From Candidatus Caldilinea saccharophila (GTDB lineage: Bacteria; Chloroflexota; Anaerolineae; Caldilineales; Caldilineaceae), in contig JADJVW010000001.1 of the NCBI GenBank assembly GCA_016710365.1, positions 434,001 through 498,000 of the forward strand: a stretch of 64,000 nt of DNA, in the 5' to 3' direction. Positions 1 through 8,699 of this stretch are shown piece after piece. Below the pieces are notes generated by a model. It was not told the DNA's origin and did no database searches. It worked only from the letters and a program-made list of their open reading frames with translations. A program made the translations under genes and the position numbers. Numbering within the stretch: position 1 is the stretch's first letter; the number at the start of each line of letters is the position of its first letter.

Positions 1-1
1 G

Positions 2-601
2 GCTACCCATCGAGAAGTTTCGCCAGAGGGCGGCGAAATCAGCACACCTTTTTTGGAGGTTTGCTCAGTGGGGCTGATTTCGACGCTCTTCCCGTCTGCC
101 GACGATGTTCAACATGGCAATCTGGCGCGGGTAGGCGATTTCCTGACAACGTTTGTTGGTTCCGCGCCAGCCGAAATCCACCTGATCCTGGGTGACATGC
201 AGGAAGTCCGCGGTCTGGGTCACGTGGTGCTGGTCTCCAACATGCCCTATATCGGCCGCCATTATCAGATCGACGCCGACGCCTCATTTGACGACGGCTT
301 GTTAGATGTGCTCTTCTTTCCCGACCTATCCAAGCTGGAACTGCTGGGTTATATTTTCAGCGGCATAGGTCCAGGCAAGGTGGAAGACCCGCGCATCCAG
401 CACTACCACGCGCGCCGGGTGGAGATTGACACTCAGCCGGCCATGCCGATCATGGCGGACGGGAACCCGTTGGGCGCAGGACGGGTGCGGATCGAAGTGC
501 GGCGGCGCGTCCTGACCGTGATGGTCGGCAAACCGGCGCCAGCGGCGCTGCTCGACCCGGATGCGATGATTGAGGCAGAACAGAATGCAGCAACCGACTG
601 A
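2..601 (+). CDS. Diacylglycerol/lipid kinase family protein, C-terminal part (5' truncated)
   Basis: The reading frame is open to the left edge of the window, so the N-terminal catalytic half lies outside. What remains resembles the C-terminal beta-sandwich of the DagK/YegS/LCB5 family: a stretch reading 'FLEVCSVGL', then 'VVLVSNMPYIGRHYQ', the acidic patch 'DASFDDGLLDVLFFP', and the terminal 'MADGNPLGAGRVRIEVRRR'. These enzymes phosphorylate diacylglycerol or related lipids at the membrane. The next gene, a PAP2 phosphatase, starts inside the last codons of this one. A kinase-phosphatase pair acting on membrane lipid intermediates is therefore likely. Substrate cannot be assigned from the C-terminus. 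Confidence 0.8.
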   Translation, partial: ATHREVSPEGGEISTPFLEVCSVGLISTLFPSADDVQHGNLARVGDFLTTFVGSAPAEIHLILGDMQEVRGLGHVVLVSNMPYIGRHYQIDADASFDDGLLDVLFFPDLSKLELLGYIFSGIGPGKVEDPRIQHYHARRVEIDTQPAMPIMADGNPLGAGRVRIEVRRRVLTVMVGKPAPAALLDPDAMIEAEQNAATD

Positions 602-1367
602 AATCCTATTACCTGAAGCGCAGCCGCCTGGAATCTGGGGGCGCCTGACCCGCTGGGTGCGTCAGAATCGCCCGCTGGTCTGGCTGGTGGTGATTGTGAT
701 CGGCCTGGCCTTATTCCTGGTCTGGCTTCCGCCTTACGCGCAGATGTTTTTCTGGATCGGCCTGCAGGCCAACCCGCTCCTGGCGGGCATGGTTCTGGGC
801 TTTGGCCTGCTGGCGCTCTCGCTGCTCTGGTCTGCCGGCCAGCAGTTGGACAGTTGGACCTTCCTCTTTTTCAACGTGCGCGGGCGTCACCCGCGCTGGC
901 TCGATCTGGTGATGACGGGCGTCACCCAGATCGGCAACGGCATCGCCGCCGGGGTGCTGGCCGCCATCTTCTTTGTCGCCGGGTATCGGTTGCTGGCTTA
1001 CGAGCTGATCCTGGGTGTTTTGACCTTATGGATGGTGGTCGAGTTGGTGAAAGTCCTGGCGCGCCGGCGCCGGCCTTTTCTGCGCATCACCCAGGCGCGC
1101 ATCGTCGGCCAGCGCGCTGGTGGGCGTTCCTTTCCGAGCGGGCACACCGCCCAGGCCTTTTTTATGGCGACGCTGCTGGTCGGGTACTTTGCGATTGGGA
1201 TTTGGGGCGCGCTCCTGCTCTATGCCATTGCGCTGCTGGTGGGCGTCACGCGCATGTACGTGGGCGCGCACTATCCGCGCGATGTGCTGGCGGGCGCCAT
1301 CCTGGGCACAGCCTGGGGTCTGCTGGGCGGGATTATCTTTGGGTATACGTTGCTCGCCACGCCTTGA
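585..1367 (+). CDS. PAP2 family phosphatase (membrane)
   Basis: Integral membrane phosphatase of the PAP2 superfamily, about 260 residues with some six hydrophobic segments. All three catalytic motifs are visible: 'KVLARRRRP' (motif 1), 'RSFPSGHTAQAF' (motif 2) and 'VTRMYVGAHYPRDVLAG' (motif 3, with the catalytic His and the Asp). Such enzymes dephosphorylate phosphatidic acid, undecaprenyl pyrophosphate or similar lipid phosphates on the outer membrane face. I chose the ATG at 585, which has a GAGG about ten bases upstream; a TTG at 570 in the same frame is possible. It overlaps the preceding lipid kinase by 17 bases, which suggests translational coupling and a shared lipid substrate pool. 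Confidence 0.9.
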   Translation: MQQPTEILLPEAQPPGIWGRLTRWVRQNRPLVWLVVIVIGLALFLVWLPPYAQMFFWIGLQANPLLAGMVLGFGLLALSLLWSAGQQLDSWTFLFFNVRGRHPRWLDLVMTGVTQIGNGIAAGVLAAIFFVAGYRLLAYELILGVLTLWMVVELVKVLARRRRPFLRITQARIVGQRAGGRSFPSGHTAQAFFMATLLVGYFAIGIWGALLLYAIALLVGVTRMYVGAHYPRDVLAGAILGTAWGLLGGIIFGYTLLATP

Positions 1368-1411
1368 GCGGCAGGCTGCCAGGATCAGTAATTCGCCAAT
1401 CTGCCCGGTCC

Positions 1412-1483
1412 TGTCATTCTGAGCGTAGCGAAGAATCTGGCTTCGAGTTCGGAACAAGCTTCTGCGCTGCGCTCAGAATGACA
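1412..1483. repeat. Hairpin-forming dispersed repeat (REP/MITE-like)
   Basis: Inverted repeat with arms of about 23 bases: the left arm begins TGTCATTCTGAGCG and the right arm ends CGCTCAGAATGACA, with two mismatches inside. Only one copy lies in this window, but this 'CATTCTGAGCG' hairpin type is common as an intergenic repeat in many environmental bacteria. It sits between convergent genes and may also act as a terminator. Confidence 0.7.
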
Positions 1484-1563
1484 AATCGCGAACTCTTCCG
1501 TATGCGCGCAGCAACGACACGTCACGAATTGCACGAATTTTGACGAATGGACACGAAGAATTC

Positions 1564-3225
1564 TTACCGTCCAAACCGGAACCCCAACTGCGAATCGTCC
1601 TGCCCGTCCGCCTTCTCCGCCTGCTTGAAGGTGACGGCCGACGGCGGCAGCTTGAGCGTGGCGCCGTCGAGCAACTGCTGCACGGTGGCGATCTGGATGC
1701 GCGGGTACTCCTGGTTCCAGCCGGGCGAGTGGTAGTAGCCGGCCTGCACCGCCTCGACCTGCATCGGCTGTGTCGGCTCCTCCAGCGTGAGGAAGATGCC
1801 CAGCGCCGCCTTCTCGCGCTCGACCGTCCCGACCAGGTCGCGCACGTCGCCCACCTTGACCTTGCCTGATTTGACCTGGATGATGGCGCGCTTGGCCTTG
1901 TTGGTAGCGTCGTCGACAAAGGTGATCACGCCGTCGATGCCGCTGTCCGCGCCCTTCTTGCCCTGCTTGCTGCCCGCCGGCGCGCTGACCGGGCGCGCCT
2001 GGATCAGCGACAGCGCCCACCACTGGAACTGGTAGCGGTCGTCTTGCGCAAGCTGCACTGCGGATTGGTAATCGACCGGCTCGCCCTTGATGGCGTAATC
2101 CTTGCCCGCGACCAGCCCGAACGTGTCCTTGAGCCGGTACTTTTGCAGCGCTATCGAGAGGTGGGTGACGTCGATGCCCAGCCAGCGCCGGCCCAGCTTC
2201 TGCGCGGCGGCGATCGCCGTACCGCAGCCGCAGAAGGGGTCCAGCACCAGATCGCCGGGGTTGCTGCTGGCAGAAATGATTCGCTCAAGCAGTGCCTCCG
2301 GCTTCTGTGTTGGATATCCAAGCCGCTCAGCGCTGGTTCCACCGATCAACGGAATATCTGTCCAAACGTCTTGTACAGGTACACCAGGCAATTCATCGTA
2401 GTAGTTCTTAAGACGCAGTCGCCCACCCTCGCGTTGTGGAAAGTGTAGCCTTCCTTCACGATCAAGCTGTTCCATTCGTTCCCGCGTATATTTCCATCCG
2501 TTCGGAGGTGGTTGATAGGTAATTCCGTTGGACGCCGTGTAAGCGTAGGTAAGGTTTGGCCTTGGATTCGGACTTGAGAGGTTCTGCTCGCTCCATCGAC
2601 GCCCATCAGGATCCTTGAATCTGAAGCGCTGGTTGACGTACTCCTCTTCGTAATCCTGATGCTGTTTATTGAAAACCGATGGTCGGCCTTTGGCATAGTA
2701 CAACAAAACATCGTGTACTGCGCCATAACCCTTGGAGTCGTTATGGGCGCCGTAGCGTTTCCAAATAATCTCTGACTGAAAATTCTGGGGACCGAATACG
2801 GTGTCTAGCACTACTTTGAGATAGTGGCTTGCTGTTGGGTCACAATGCAGGTAAAGACTGCCACCGGTCTTGAGCACGCGGTGCAGTTCCACCAGCCGCG
2901 CCGCCATCATCACCAGGTAGGCCATCATCTGGTTGGCGCCGATGAAGTGGCGCATCGCCTCGATCATGCGCGCCACCGTCTCGTCGCCCTGAGTGATCAA
3001 CTGGAAGTAGGTCTCCTCGGCCTTGTGGTTCCAGTGCCAGGTGTCCTCGAACGCGGTGATCTGCGCGTCCGCCTCGTGGCCGCTCTCGTCTTTGAAGAGC
3101 ACGTTGTAGCTGCGGCTGCTGTTGAAGGGCGGGTCGAGGTAGACCAGGTCTACGCTCGCCGCCGCGATGTGTTCGCGCAGGACGGGCAGGTTGTCGCCGT
3201 AGAATAGGGTGTTGGGTTGGGTCAT
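1564..3225 (-). CDS. Adenine-specific DNA methyltransferase fused to an Mrr-like endonuclease domain
   Basis: About 553 residues from the ATG at 3225; an upstream ATG at 3270 is an alternative. The catalytic motif 'DLVYLDPPFNS' (residues ~26-36) precedes the SAM-binding motif 'DPFCGCGTAIAAA' (~residue 328), the order of beta-class N6-adenine or N4-cytosine methyltransferases. The last ~130 residues carry an Mrr-type nuclease core: 'GIDGVITF' followed by 'AIIQVKSGKVKVGD', the D...QxK pattern of restriction-endonuclease-like folds. The middle target-recognition part is visibly richer in A+T than both ends. No separate restriction or specificity gene lies nearby, so this may be a self-contained restriction-modification protein or a solitary methyltransferase with an accessory nuclease. 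Specificity is unknown. Confidence 0.88.
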   Translation of the reverse strand: MTQPNTLFYGDNLPVLREHIAAASVDLVYLDPPFNSSRSYNVLFKDESGHEADAQITAFEDTWHWNHKAEETYFQLITQGDETVARMIEAMRHFIGANQMMAYLVMMAARLVELHRVLKTGGSLYLHCDPTASHYLKVVLDTVFGPQNFQSEIIWKRYGAHNDSKGYGAVHDVLLYYAKGRPSVFNKQHQDYEEEYVNQRFRFKDPDGRRWSEQNLSSPNPRPNLTYAYTASNGITYQPPPNGWKYTRERMEQLDREGRLHFPQREGGRLRLKNYYDELPGVPVQDVWTDIPLIGGTSAERLGYPTQKPEALLERIISASSNPGDLVLDPFCGCGTAIAAAQKLGRRWLGIDVTHLSIALQKYRLKDTFGLVAGKDYAIKGEPVDYQSAVQLAQDDRYQFQWWALSLIQARPVSAPAGSKQGKKGADSGIDGVITFVDDATNKAKRAIIQVKSGKVKVGDVRDLVGTVEREKAALGIFLTLEEPTQPMQVEAVQAGYYHSPGWNQEYPRIQIATVQQLLDGATLKLPPSAVTFKQAEKADGQDDSQLGFRFGR

Positions 3226-3574
3226 GGCGTTGCTCGCTCTGGGGCGTTGAATGGTGCTGTTTGCGCTCATTTTGCCATCAAGCTGGCTTACCGGCAACCA
3301 CCGCCAAGCACGCGGCTGCAGAGAAGAGTACAACGGATTCAGAATGCAAAGAATACAGCAGGGCCACGCCTTCAGGCGCGGTATCCGTTGTAGCCACCAA
3401 CCGCCTACACCAATCAGCTTACAACAAAAGTGAAAGAAGCCGTCCCGGAGGCGGTTGTTTCTATGGAATATCTAGCGTTTGCACTGACGACAGCGCTGCT
3501 TTAACCGCTATGCTGTGACGAGACGGAAGAGAATTTTCCGTTTTGTAGAACAGTTGAGCCGAGGAGGCTATAAC

Positions 3575-4012
3575 ATGGCACGTAAAGAATTCGTGAGTAG
3601 TTTGCCCGTAGTCATGGTCGCGGATGAGAAGCAAGCCGCCAAGGTTGCCACCGCGGTCGAAACGCCTGAGCCAGGGGGCTTTCGGGTGGGGATATGGATC
3701 GGCATGTTGATCGGGATGCTGACCGGCGGGCTGGCGGGCGCAGTGACCATGCTGTTGCTGGCGCCGCAATCCGGGCAGCGGACGCGGGCCAAACTCCGGC
3801 GCCAAGGCGTCGAACTGCGCGAGCAGATGGCCGACAGCATGGAAGACGCGATGGGGCAGGCCGGCGACAGGGCGCACCAGATCACGCACGACGTACGCCG
3901 GCAAGCTGAGAAGCTGGAACATCGCGGTCAGGTGATGTTCGACGGGCAGATGGACAATCTGACCACCATGGTCGAGGCTGGGAAAGACGCAGTTCAAAGT
4001 ATCCGGGAGTAG
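3575..4012 (+). CDS. YtxH domain-containing membrane protein
   Basis: Short protein of 145 residues. The start is fixed by a strong GAGGAGG seven bases before the ATG. Residues ~30-60 form one glycine-rich transmembrane helix of the YtxH type, 'GIWIGMLIGMLTGGLAGA', followed by the characteristic 'LLLAPQSGQRTRAKLR'. The C-terminal half is a charged amphipathic helix. YtxH proteins are general-stress envelope proteins of unknown biochemical role. It sits upstream of a secretion-signal remnant and ftsH on the same strand. Confidence 0.85.
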   Translation: MARKEFVSSLPVVMVADEKQAAKVATAVETPEPGGFRVGIWIGMLIGMLTGGLAGAVTMLLLAPQSGQRTRAKLRRQGVELREQMADSMEDAMGQAGDRAHQITHDVRRQAEKLEHRGQVMFDGQMDNLTTMVEAGKDAVQSIRE

Positions 4013-4072
4013 GGCTTGACAAACCACAAGACAAACCGGTCTATTGTGTGCTTGACGCTGGAGGTTGCAGCT

Positions 4073-4417
4073 ATGCTAAAAGCCGTACTTTTGACAGCGA
4101 TTTTGATGATCGGGTTGGCACTGCTGCCTGCTGGCGGCGGCAGCTATCAAATGTCCGCAGCGCCGCCAGCGGGCGTCCCGCCCCCGCTGGGTGTTGCCGA
4201 GAGCCCACGCGTGCTGGGCGCCGCGATGGTGACCAATACCGGCCCGACCGTGATCGACCGTGACCTGGGTCTCTCTCCAGGCTCTGCGATCACCGGTTTC
4301 CCCCCAGAGATCGTCCAGCCGCCCGGCACGATCCACAGCGCTGATGCGGTCGCATAACAGGCGCAGACCGACTACAAGAAGGGGTGGGCGAACTCCAGCA
4401 TCACGCACAGGAACTGA
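4073..4417 (+). pseudogene. Truncated DUF3494 (ice-binding-like) secreted protein remnant
   Basis: An ATG with a GGAGG upstream begins a signal peptide ('LLTAILMIGLALLPAGG'), then 'LGAAMVTNTGPTVIDRDLGL' and 'GSAITGFPPEIVQPPGTIHS', which match the conserved N-terminus of DUF3494 ice-binding-family proteins. A TAA interrupts after 'ADAVA'. In the same frame the sequence continues 'QAQTDY', which is how the family normally continues, before identity is lost and another stop follows. Family members are around 200 residues or longer, so only the first third survives. The rest appears deleted. A short secreted peptide could still be made. Confidence 0.7.
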
Positions 4418-4532
4418 TTGGTGAGCATAGGCCATAGCGTTTACAACGGATTGTGGATCACAAACAGGGGTTTGGGTTATTGTTGCTACTTCCAGAGACG
4501 GGAACGATCTATCCGGCTGTCTATCGCTACTT

Positions 4533-6548
4533 ATGCGCTGCATGGTCCCCAACCAAAGACGCGCAAACATTGACACAGGAAGCAACGTCTTGAACAACAA
4601 ATCTACCCTTCCCCAACCGGACCCGAACGACGGCAAGCAGCGGGGCAAACAGTGGCAAGCGCAGCTGCGCACCTATGCTGGCTATGCGGTTACCCTGTTG
4701 CTGACAATGTGGTTCTTTCAGCAATTCTTTGTGGCGCCGCGCGCCCAGCAGGCGAGCGAAATCGCGTACAGCACATTCAAACAAGAGCTGGCAGGGGGGC
4801 AAATCGTCGACGTGGTGATTGGCGACAGCAGCCTCACCGGAACCATGCTGGGTTCCGCCGCTGACACGGCGGCTGATGCGGCGACCGATCCGATGGCCGA
4901 CACAGTGCCATTCAACACTGTCTTTGCGGCGGGCGGAGACCCGAAGCTGGTGGATGAACTTCAACAGGCTGAGGTGCAGTACAGCTTCCAGCCTCCACCC
5001 AATCCGATCGGGGGATTCTTGCTGACGCTGCTGCTGCCGCTGCTGTTGCTGGGCGGTGTCTGGTTGATGCTCTCGCGGCGAATGAGCCAGGGCGCCGGCG
5101 GCATCTTCAATGTGGGCAAGAGTAAGGCCACCGAGGTGAAGCCGGAGACCGTCGTCGTCAGCTATAAGGACGTGGGTGGGGCCGATGAGGCGATCGCCGA
5201 GTTGCAGGAAATTATCCAGTTTCTGAAAACGCCGGAGCAGTTCACCGCATTGGGCGGACATATTCCCAAAGGTGTCCTCCTGATCGGCCCGCCGGGCACC
5301 GGCAAGACATTGCTCGCCAAGGCCTCGGCCGGTGAAGCGGGCGTTCCCTTCTTTGAAACCAGCGGCTCCGAATTCATTGAGATGTTTGTAGGCGTCGGCG
5401 CGGCGCGTGTGCGCGACCTCTTCGTCAAGGCGCATCAGGTTGCTCCCTCCGTCGTCTTCATCGACGAAATTGACGCGATTGGGCGCAGCCGCAGCGGCGC
5501 AGTCAGCATGGGCGGCAACGACGAACGCGAGCAGACGCTCAACCAATTGCTGGCTGAGATTGACGGTTTCAAGACCAACGTGGGAAAACCCGTGATCATC
5601 ATGGCGGCCACCAATCGGCCAGAGGTCTTGGATCCGGCCTTGCTGCGCGCCGGGCGCTTTGACCGCCATGTTGCGGTGGGCAACCCGGACCTGGCCGGCC
5701 GCATCCAGATTCTGAAGATTCACAGCGGCGCCATCAAGCTGGCGCCTGATTTTGACCTGGCGCGCGCCGCGCGCATGACCCCCGGCTTTAGCGGCGCCGA
5801 CCTGGCCAACGTCATGAACGAAGCGGCACTGCTTGCAGCGCGCAACAACGCCATGGCCGTCGCGCTGCAAGATTTCGAAGCGGCGATTGAACGCGTGGTT
5901 GCCGGGTTGGAGAAAAAGACGCGCGTGATGAACGAACAGGAACGCAAAACGGTTGCCTATCACGAGTCGGGCCACGCTTTGACCGCAGCGTTGACGCAAC
6001 ATGGCGACCCCGTCAGCAAAATCAGCATCATTCCCCGCAGCCGCGGCGCGTTGGGATACACCATGCAGATGCCGACCGAAGATCGCTACCTGCTCACGAT
6101 GGATGAGTTATTGGACAAAGTTGCCGTCATGCTGGGTGGGCGTGCGGCCGAAATGGTGGTCTTTGGCACGCTCAGTACGGGCGCCAGCGACGACATCTTG
6201 CGCGCCAGCGAACTGGCGCGGCGCATGGTCAGCGAATACGGCATGAGCGAAGAGTTAGGCTCGGTGCGCTACGCCGGACGAGATCTGCAATATCTGGGTG
6301 GTGCGTCCCAGGATAACAGCCAGATCAGCCCCGCCACGCGCCAGGTGATCGACAGCGAAGTGCAGCGCATCGTCACCGAGCAATATGCGCGCGCGCAGGC
6401 GCTTTTGCGCGATCATCGTGCTGCGCTGGAGACCCTAACCTCCCAATTATTGTCACAAGAGACGGTCGATGGCAACGCGGTCAAACAGGCATTAGCCGCT
6501 GTAGAAGCGAGCCCTCATCGCAACGGCGCCGCTAAGATCGCCCTTTGA
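4533..6548 (+). CDS. ftsH: ATP-dependent zinc metalloprotease FtsH
   Basis: Membrane-anchored AAA+ protease that degrades misfolded membrane proteins and regulators. Domain order: N-terminal helix ('YAVTLLLTMWFFQQFF'), an extracytoplasmic FtsH_ext segment, a second helix ('LLTLLLPLLLLGGVWLML'), the AAA module with Walker A 'GPPGTGKT' (~residue 252), Walker B 'VVFIDEID', second region of homology 'NRPEVLDPALLRAGRFDR', and the peptidase with 'HESGH' (~478) as zinc site and 'LSTGASDD' supplying the third ligand. Length of ~670 residues is normal. Start is uncertain: ATGs at 4533 and 4542 lack a good ribosome site, whereas a TTG at 4593 follows AGGA and would remove about 20 unusual residues. Confidence 0.95.
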   Translation: MRCMVPNQRRANIDTGSNVLNNKSTLPQPDPNDGKQRGKQWQAQLRTYAGYAVTLLLTMWFFQQFFVAPRAQQASEIAYSTFKQELAGGQIVDVVIGDSSLTGTMLGSAADTAADAATDPMADTVPFNTVFAAGGDPKLVDELQQAEVQYSFQPPPNPIGGFLLTLLLPLLLLGGVWLMLSRRMSQGAGGIFNVGKSKATEVKPETVVVSYKDVGGADEAIAELQEIIQFLKTPEQFTALGGHIPKGVLLIGPPGTGKTLLAKASAGEAGVPFFETSGSEFIEMFVGVGAARVRDLFVKAHQVAPSVVFIDEIDAIGRSRSGAVSMGGNDEREQTLNQLLAEIDGFKTNVGKPVIIMAATNRPEVLDPALLRAGRFDRHVAVGNPDLAGRIQILKIHSGAIKLAPDFDLARAARMTPGFSGADLANVMNEAALLAARNNAMAVALQDFEAAIERVVAGLEKKTRVMNEQERKTVAYHESGHALTAALTQHGDPVSKISIIPRSRGALGYTMQMPTEDRYLLTMDELLDKVAVMLGGRAAEMVVFGTLSTGASDDILRASELARRMVSEYGMSEELGSVRYAGRDLQYLGGASQDNSQISPATRQVIDSEVQRIVTEQYARAQALLRDHRAALETLTSQLLSQETVDGNAVKQALAAVEASPHRNGAAKIAL

Positions 6549-6801
6549 AGCCAGACGACGCGACTCTGCTCCAACCCCGGAATGCGTGGCTGGCTCAGTT
6601 TGAAAGCGCCCATACCAAATAGCGTACGACAAATGGGAATTGGACACCGTCGAAGGCGTCCCGTTTGCGATGCAAAATCTATCGGTTGCGCGGATGACGG
6701 GGGCGTTCATTTCCCCTATGCTGAAACAAGGCGATCAGCCGTGGACACACGGATGCACAGCCAAGACACAATCTCAAGTTGGTTCGCAAGGGGAATAGAC
6801 C

Positions 6802-6927
6802 ATGAGTAAAGATCCGAAAAAGAAAAAGAACGACAAGACGAAGCCGGCCAAGACCGCGAAGGAGAAGAAACAGGCAAAGCAAGCTAAGAAAGACAAAAAG
6901 GAGAATCCCGAGCTGCTCGATCTATAG
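6802..6927 (+). CDS. Lysine-rich 41-residue protein
   Basis: Too short for most gene callers, but it has an AAGGGGA eight bases before the ATG and a clean composition. The product begins 'MSKDPKKKKNDKTKPAKTAK', is about 40 % lysine with Ala, Asp and Glu, has no hydrophobic segment, and ends 'ENPELLDL'. Such strongly basic tails suggest nucleic-acid or ribosome association, but that is inference. It lies alone between ftsH and a small membrane protein on the same strand. Confidence 0.55.
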   Translation: MSKDPKKKKNDKTKPAKTAKEKKQAKQAKKDKKENPELLDL

Positions 6928-7076
6928 TGACAGCAGTCCGACACCTGGTGTATCTAAGGCAGGAGAGTTTTATTGCAAAAGGAGAAAGCGTGATGGAGCA
7001 AGATGTACGCCACGAACCCCGGCCAACGAATGATTCGCGCAAGAGAATACCTGTTGAATCAGGAAAGGTCAACACC

Positions 7077-7472
7077 ATGACAACGGCAGAAAACAAGCCA
7101 AATCTCGGGCAGCGGTGGCGCAAGGCGCAACCCACCAAGATGACGCTCTTCTGGGCCTGTCTGGCCAGCATCATCCTCACGATGGTGATCGGATTTACCT
7201 GGGGAGGCTGGGTGTCCGCCGATTCTGCGCAGAAGTCGGCTCAGTCAATGGCGAGCAACGCCGTTACGGATCGGCTGGCGCCTATCTGTGTTGCCCAGTT
7301 CAATCTGGATCCGGAAAAGAGCACGAAGCTTGCCGAATTGAACGAAATGTCTACCTATCAGCGCACGCAGTATGTACAAGAGCAGGGTTGGGCCACTATA
7401 TCGGGACAGGAGAAACCAGATCGCAGAGTGGCAGACGCGTGCACCAAGCTTCTACTGGCAGTGAGTCCCTAG
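7077..7472 (+). CDS. Conserved hypothetical protein, single N-terminal membrane helix
   Basis: 131 residues from the ATG at 7077, which has AGGAAAGG eight bases upstream; an ATG at 6993 with a nearby GGAG is also possible. One transmembrane segment lies near residues 22-45 ('LFWACLASIILTMVIGFTWGGW'-like stretch), followed by an extracytoplasmic domain with two cysteines ('APICVAQF' and 'ADACTKLL') that may form a disulfide. The pattern 'ICVAQF...LAEL..MS.YQR..YV.EQGWAT' resembles a widespread family of small anchored proteins of unknown function that I recall from proteobacteria. No function can be assigned. The next gene downstream is a universal stress protein. Confidence 0.75.
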   Translation: MTTAENKPNLGQRWRKAQPTKMTLFWACLASIILTMVIGFTWGGWVSADSAQKSAQSMASNAVTDRLAPICVAQFNLDPEKSTKLAELNEMSTYQRTQYVQEQGWATISGQEKPDRRVADACTKLLLAVSP

Positions 7473-7670
7473 ACATGAAATGGTTTCACGCCTATTTCTA
7501 CCGGTTTCCCTCGGCGCCGCGCCCCAATCAAGGCGTCACCAAATTCGCAGTAAGACTGGCGCGTCCATGCGACCTGTATCGCGGCGGTGCCAGTCTTTGC
7601 GCACTCACACTTGGCGCAGAACGGTTTGGAATGGCAAAAATCTGGCCTCTACGGCCGCGGGAGAACACCC

Positions 7671-8699
7671 ATGTTCAAAAATATCGTGGTTCCATTGGAC
7701 GGGTCGCCGATGGCAGATCGAATCTTGCCCCATGTGGTTGCTATCGCGCAAAGTGGCAGCCAGCCAGCCCGAGTCATCCTCCTCCGCGTCCTGGAAACCA
7801 CCGACAAAGCGTCGACGGCAGTCGATTCGTTGGAGTGGCACTTCGCCAAAGCTGAAGCGCAAGCCCATCTGAATGAGGCCGCCGCACAGTTGGTGCAATT
7901 GGGCCTCGCTGCAAAAACCGTGCTGCTGGAAGGCGGGGCTGCCCAGCGGATTGTCGAGCATGTGCACAAGCACGGCGCGGACCTCGTGGTCCTGAGCAGC
8001 CACGGGCAAGGTGGATTAAGCGGATGGAACGTGAGTGGTGTCGCCCAAAAGGTCATCTATCGTGCCGGTGCATCCATCATGCTGGTACGCGCTTCAGACG
8101 AAAACACGCCGGTTCATAGTGGAGTCGGCGGCGAGACGATTCAATACCGTCACATTCTGGCGCCACTCGACGGGTCACAACGTGCGGCAAGTGCCTGGCC
8201 CCTGGCGATTGCCCTGGCGCGGGGTCACGGGGCTGACCTGCTGGTGGTGCACGTTGTCACGCGCCCGGAAATGCTGCAACGCATCCCGCTCAGCCTGGAG
8301 GATGCGGCGCTTTCCAAACGCCTGGTTGACCGCCATGTGACGGAAGCGGACAAATCTTTTGATCAACTCCGCTCTCGGCTGCTACCGAATACGCAAACCC
8401 GTGTTCTTATCGACGATAGTGTGACCCGGGCGCTGCATGATCTGGTTGTGCTGGAACAGGTGGATCTTGTCGTGCTCAGCGCGCATGGTCATTCATGTTA
8501 TAGCCAAAGACCCTATGGCTCGCTGGTGGATAGCTTTATCACGTATGGCGCGACGTCACTGCTGATTTTGCAGGATCTCGCTTCAAATCATACGAGGCGA
8601 GACATAGATGAGCATATGACTGACGAAGCAACGCTACCAGCCAGAAGGTCAAGTGCTGCAGAGGAAGGACGGAATCTCCTTGCGCATTTTGAGATCTGA
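7671..8699 (+). CDS. Tandem universal stress protein (two Usp domains)
   Basis: 342 residues from the ATG at 7671, preceded by GGGAG. Two Usp repeats are present. The first starts 'FKNIVVPLDGSPMADRILP' and ends with the nucleotide-binding type loop 'LSSHGQGGLSGWNVSGVAQKV'. The second starts 'YRHILAPLDGSQRAASAWP' and ends 'VVLSAHGHSCYSQRPYGSLV', where the G-2x-G-9x-G(S/T) motif is less regular, so ATP binding may be confined to the first domain. Usp proteins are cytoplasmic stress-response factors. The end overlaps the possible start of the NdvB-like gene, suggesting they were co-transcribed. Confidence 0.9.
   Translation: MFKNIVVPLDGSPMADRILPHVVAIAQSGSQPARVILLRVLETTDKASTAVDSLEWHFAKAEAQAHLNEAAAQLVQLGLAAKTVLLEGGAAQRIVEHVHKHGADLVVLSSHGQGGLSGWNVSGVAQKVIYRAGASIMLVRASDENTPVHSGVGGETIQYRHILAPLDGSQRAASAWPLAIALARGHGADLLVVHVVTRPEMLQRIPLSLEDAALSKRLVDRHVTEADKSFDQLRSRLLPNTQTRVLIDDSVTRALHDLVVLEQVDLVVLSAHGHSCYSQRPYGSLVDSFITYGATSLLILQDLASNHTRRDIDEHMTDEATLPARRSSAAEEGRNLLAHFEI

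Noticed and set aside
4527..6002. 491-codon minus-strand ORF
   Set aside because: Antisense shadow of ftsH caused by GC-rich codon bias.
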